This document shows, in pieces, positions 32,205 to 33,306 of a DNA stretch of 33,306 nucleotides (its first letter is position 1; every line of letters begins with the position of its first letter). A program made the position numbers and the translations under genes. This DNA is from Gp6-AA40 sp046765795 (lineage in GTDB: Bacteria > Acidobacteriota > Vicinamibacteria > Vicinamibacterales > UBA2999). The stretch covers positions 1 through 33,306 of the forward strand of contig JBKPRH010000112.1 of assembly GCA_046765795.1 (NCBI GenBank), given 5' to 3'. The notes under the pieces were generated by a model. The model saw nothing but the letters and a program-made list of their open reading frames with translations. It had not been told where the DNA came from and did no database searches.

Positions 32205-33306
32205 ATGAAACCCATCCTCACGGCGGCGATCGTCACTCTGGTGATCACCACTGGCGTCATAGCGCAGCGTGGAAAGCCAGCCGCTCCTCCCACGCTGCCT
32301 CCCATCTTGATGACGTGCATTCACCACCCTGACGTCCTCGAGTCGAAGCCCGGCGCGTGTCCCTACTGCAAGCTGCCGCTCGTCCCGGTGCGCCTCGATT
32401 CGGCGTGGATGTGTCCCGTTCACACCACCGTCACCGAATCCAACGCCGGCAAATGCCGCATGTGCGGACGTCAACTTGTTCCAGTCACGGTCTCGCTGAC
32501 CTGGTCGTGCGCCGCCGATCGCGGCACCGAGCATCTCGAACCGGGTGTGTGCGCCGATGGCTCACCACGCATCGAACGACGCGCGCTGCGTGCGCATGGC
32601 AATCACAACCCGCAGCACGGCGGTCAGTTCTTCATGGCGCCCGACAGCTGGCATCACCTCGAAGGCGTGCATCCGTCGGCGCGTCTATTCCGGCTCTACG
32701 TCTACGACGACTACGGCCGTCCGCTCTCATCGGCCAAGGTCAAGGACATCGAGGCGCGAGTTGTCACGAAGGAGACCTTCGATCCCGCGACGCGGAAGAC
32801 CACCGAGCTCAGCGCGTTTGCGCTGAAGGCTCCACGCAATCGTCCGTATCTCGAAGCGCGCATCGATCCCTCGACGCTGCCCGCTGAGATGACGGCGAAG
32901 GTACGGTTCGGCGGCGATCAGCCTGAGTACCGCTTCGACTTTACGTTCCCGGCGTTTTCGAAAGAGCCGGCGGTTCCGACAGCGCGACCATCAGTGACAC
33001 AACCGCTCTCGACACCGGCCGCGCCGGTGACACCCGCTACGCCGACGCCCGCCTCGTCTTCCGAATTGGATCCGCTCACGCCCGCGCCGATCCCGACATC
33101 GATGAGCGGCATGCTCGGACAGCTCGAGGTTCGGGAGAAGCAGGTGGGCGAGCTGATCGCAAAAGGTGACTTCGCAGCCGTGTGGGTGCCGGCATTTCAA
33201 GCAAAGGACATCGCCATCGCGCTGGAGCCGCACGTCGCTCACCTCTCTGCGGACAAACGCGACGCCGGCGAACCGGCTCTCGCGCGCGTCGTCCGGACCG
33301 CGTGGC
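32205..33306 (+). CDS. Secreted protein with tandem heavy-metal-binding (HMBD-like) motifs (3' end beyond window)
   Basis: An open frame of 367 codons runs off the window. After a signal peptide (MKPILTAAIVTLVITTGVIA) come two clear modules of the pattern TC.HP.V..xKPGxCPxCxxxLVP: MTCIHHPDVLESKPGACPYC (37-56) and WMCPVHTTV ... GKCRMCGRQLVP (69-93). A degenerate third follows (WSCAADRGTEHLEPGVC, 100-116), then an HNPQHGGQFFMAPDSWHHLE segment. The modules resemble the heavy-metal-binding domain found at the N-terminus of CusB-type copper proteins. A Thr/Pro/Ala-rich stretch follows (about 245-300). It lies divergent from the quinoprotein and copper-protein genes, so periplasmic copper handling is a reasonable guess. 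Confidence 0.78.
   Translation, partial: MKPILTAAIVTLVITTGVIAQRGKPAAPPTLPPILMTCIHHPDVLESKPGACPYCKLPLVPVRLDSAWMCPVHTTVTESNAGKCRMCGRQLVPVTVSLTWSCAADRGTEHLEPGVCADGSPRIERRALRAHGNHNPQHGGQFFMAPDSWHHLEGVHPSARLFRLYVYDDYGRPLSSAKVKDIEARVVTKETFDPATRKTTELSAFALKAPRNRPYLEARIDPSTLPAEMTAKVRFGGDQPEYRFDFTFPAFSKEPAVPTARPSVTQPLSTPAAPVTPATPTPASSSELDPLTPAPIPTSMSGMLGQLEVREKQVGELIAKGDFAAVWVPAFQAKDIAIALEPHVAHLSADKRDAGEPALARVVRTAW

Noticed and set aside
32191..32208. Five-codon upstream ORF overlapping the start of the metal-binding protein gene
   Set aside because: ATG GAC CAG CGG CGA TGA does overlap the next ATG, but there is no ribosome site and such short frames are expected by chance.

Overview
The window looks like a chromosomal segment of an Acidobacteriota bacterium, probably of the Vicinamibacteria type. 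This is inferred from high GC, lipid A genes (Gram-negative envelope), an Oar-type TonB-dependent receptor with an N-terminal carboxypeptidase-regulatory domain, a DUF6152 protein, two secreted proteins of the 'EYxC..GN' type, and a cytochrome c/PQQ/copper oxidoreductase set. No rRNA, tRNA, IS element, prophage or CRISPR array was seen.

Layout. Positions 1-7349 are read on the minus strand: acnA, an unusual sigma factor fused to a PheRS-alpha-like domain, a four-helix-bundle protein, queG, a DUF6152/secreted-protein pair and a truncated yqgE. Positions 7796-16000 are one tightly packed minus-strand cluster: lpxD, a beta-barrel protein, an active M16 protease, an inactive M16 partner, lpxB, a small exported protein, a secreted matrixin-like metalloprotease and a second barrel protein. 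A PGPGW membrane protein runs divergently from lpxD. Positions 16308-19709 (minus) hold an S1/P1-nuclease/phospholipase C-like protein, a YdjM-type membrane protein and the AMMECR1/Memo pair amrA-amrB. Positions 20108-22908 (plus) hold gatC-gatA and a Tat-exported fluoroacetate-dehalogenase-like hydrolase. A 1024-aa TonB-dependent receptor (minus) diverges from a winged-helix/TPR regulator (plus). The right end holds a secreted protein, a cytochrome c/PHM-like copper protein, a cytochrome c/PQQ dehydrogenase, and a truncated, divergent, cysteine-rich metal-binding protein.

Two things stand out. First, 3265-4524 is one ORF joining an ECF-type sigma factor to most of a phenylalanyl-tRNA synthetase alpha catalytic core with altered key residues. 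This suggests a transcription factor that senses an amino acid, an adenylate or a tRNA, in the way Gcn2 uses a HisRS-like domain. Second, the gene junctions are full of short-period repeats. Ten islands, most of period 7 bp and from several sequence families, are often arranged as inverted arms between genes, and some form gene ends: a signal peptide, a C-terminus and a stop codon. Separately, two arrays of a 24-bp tandem repeat lie 31-33 nt upstream of the starts of acnA and amrB.

How the genes may work together (inference): the lpx cluster couples lipid A synthesis with periplasmic proteolysis and barrel proteins. The right-hand set looks like a periplasmic electron-transfer and copper-oxidation module. 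The receptor and its divergent regulator look like a nutrient-uptake pair.
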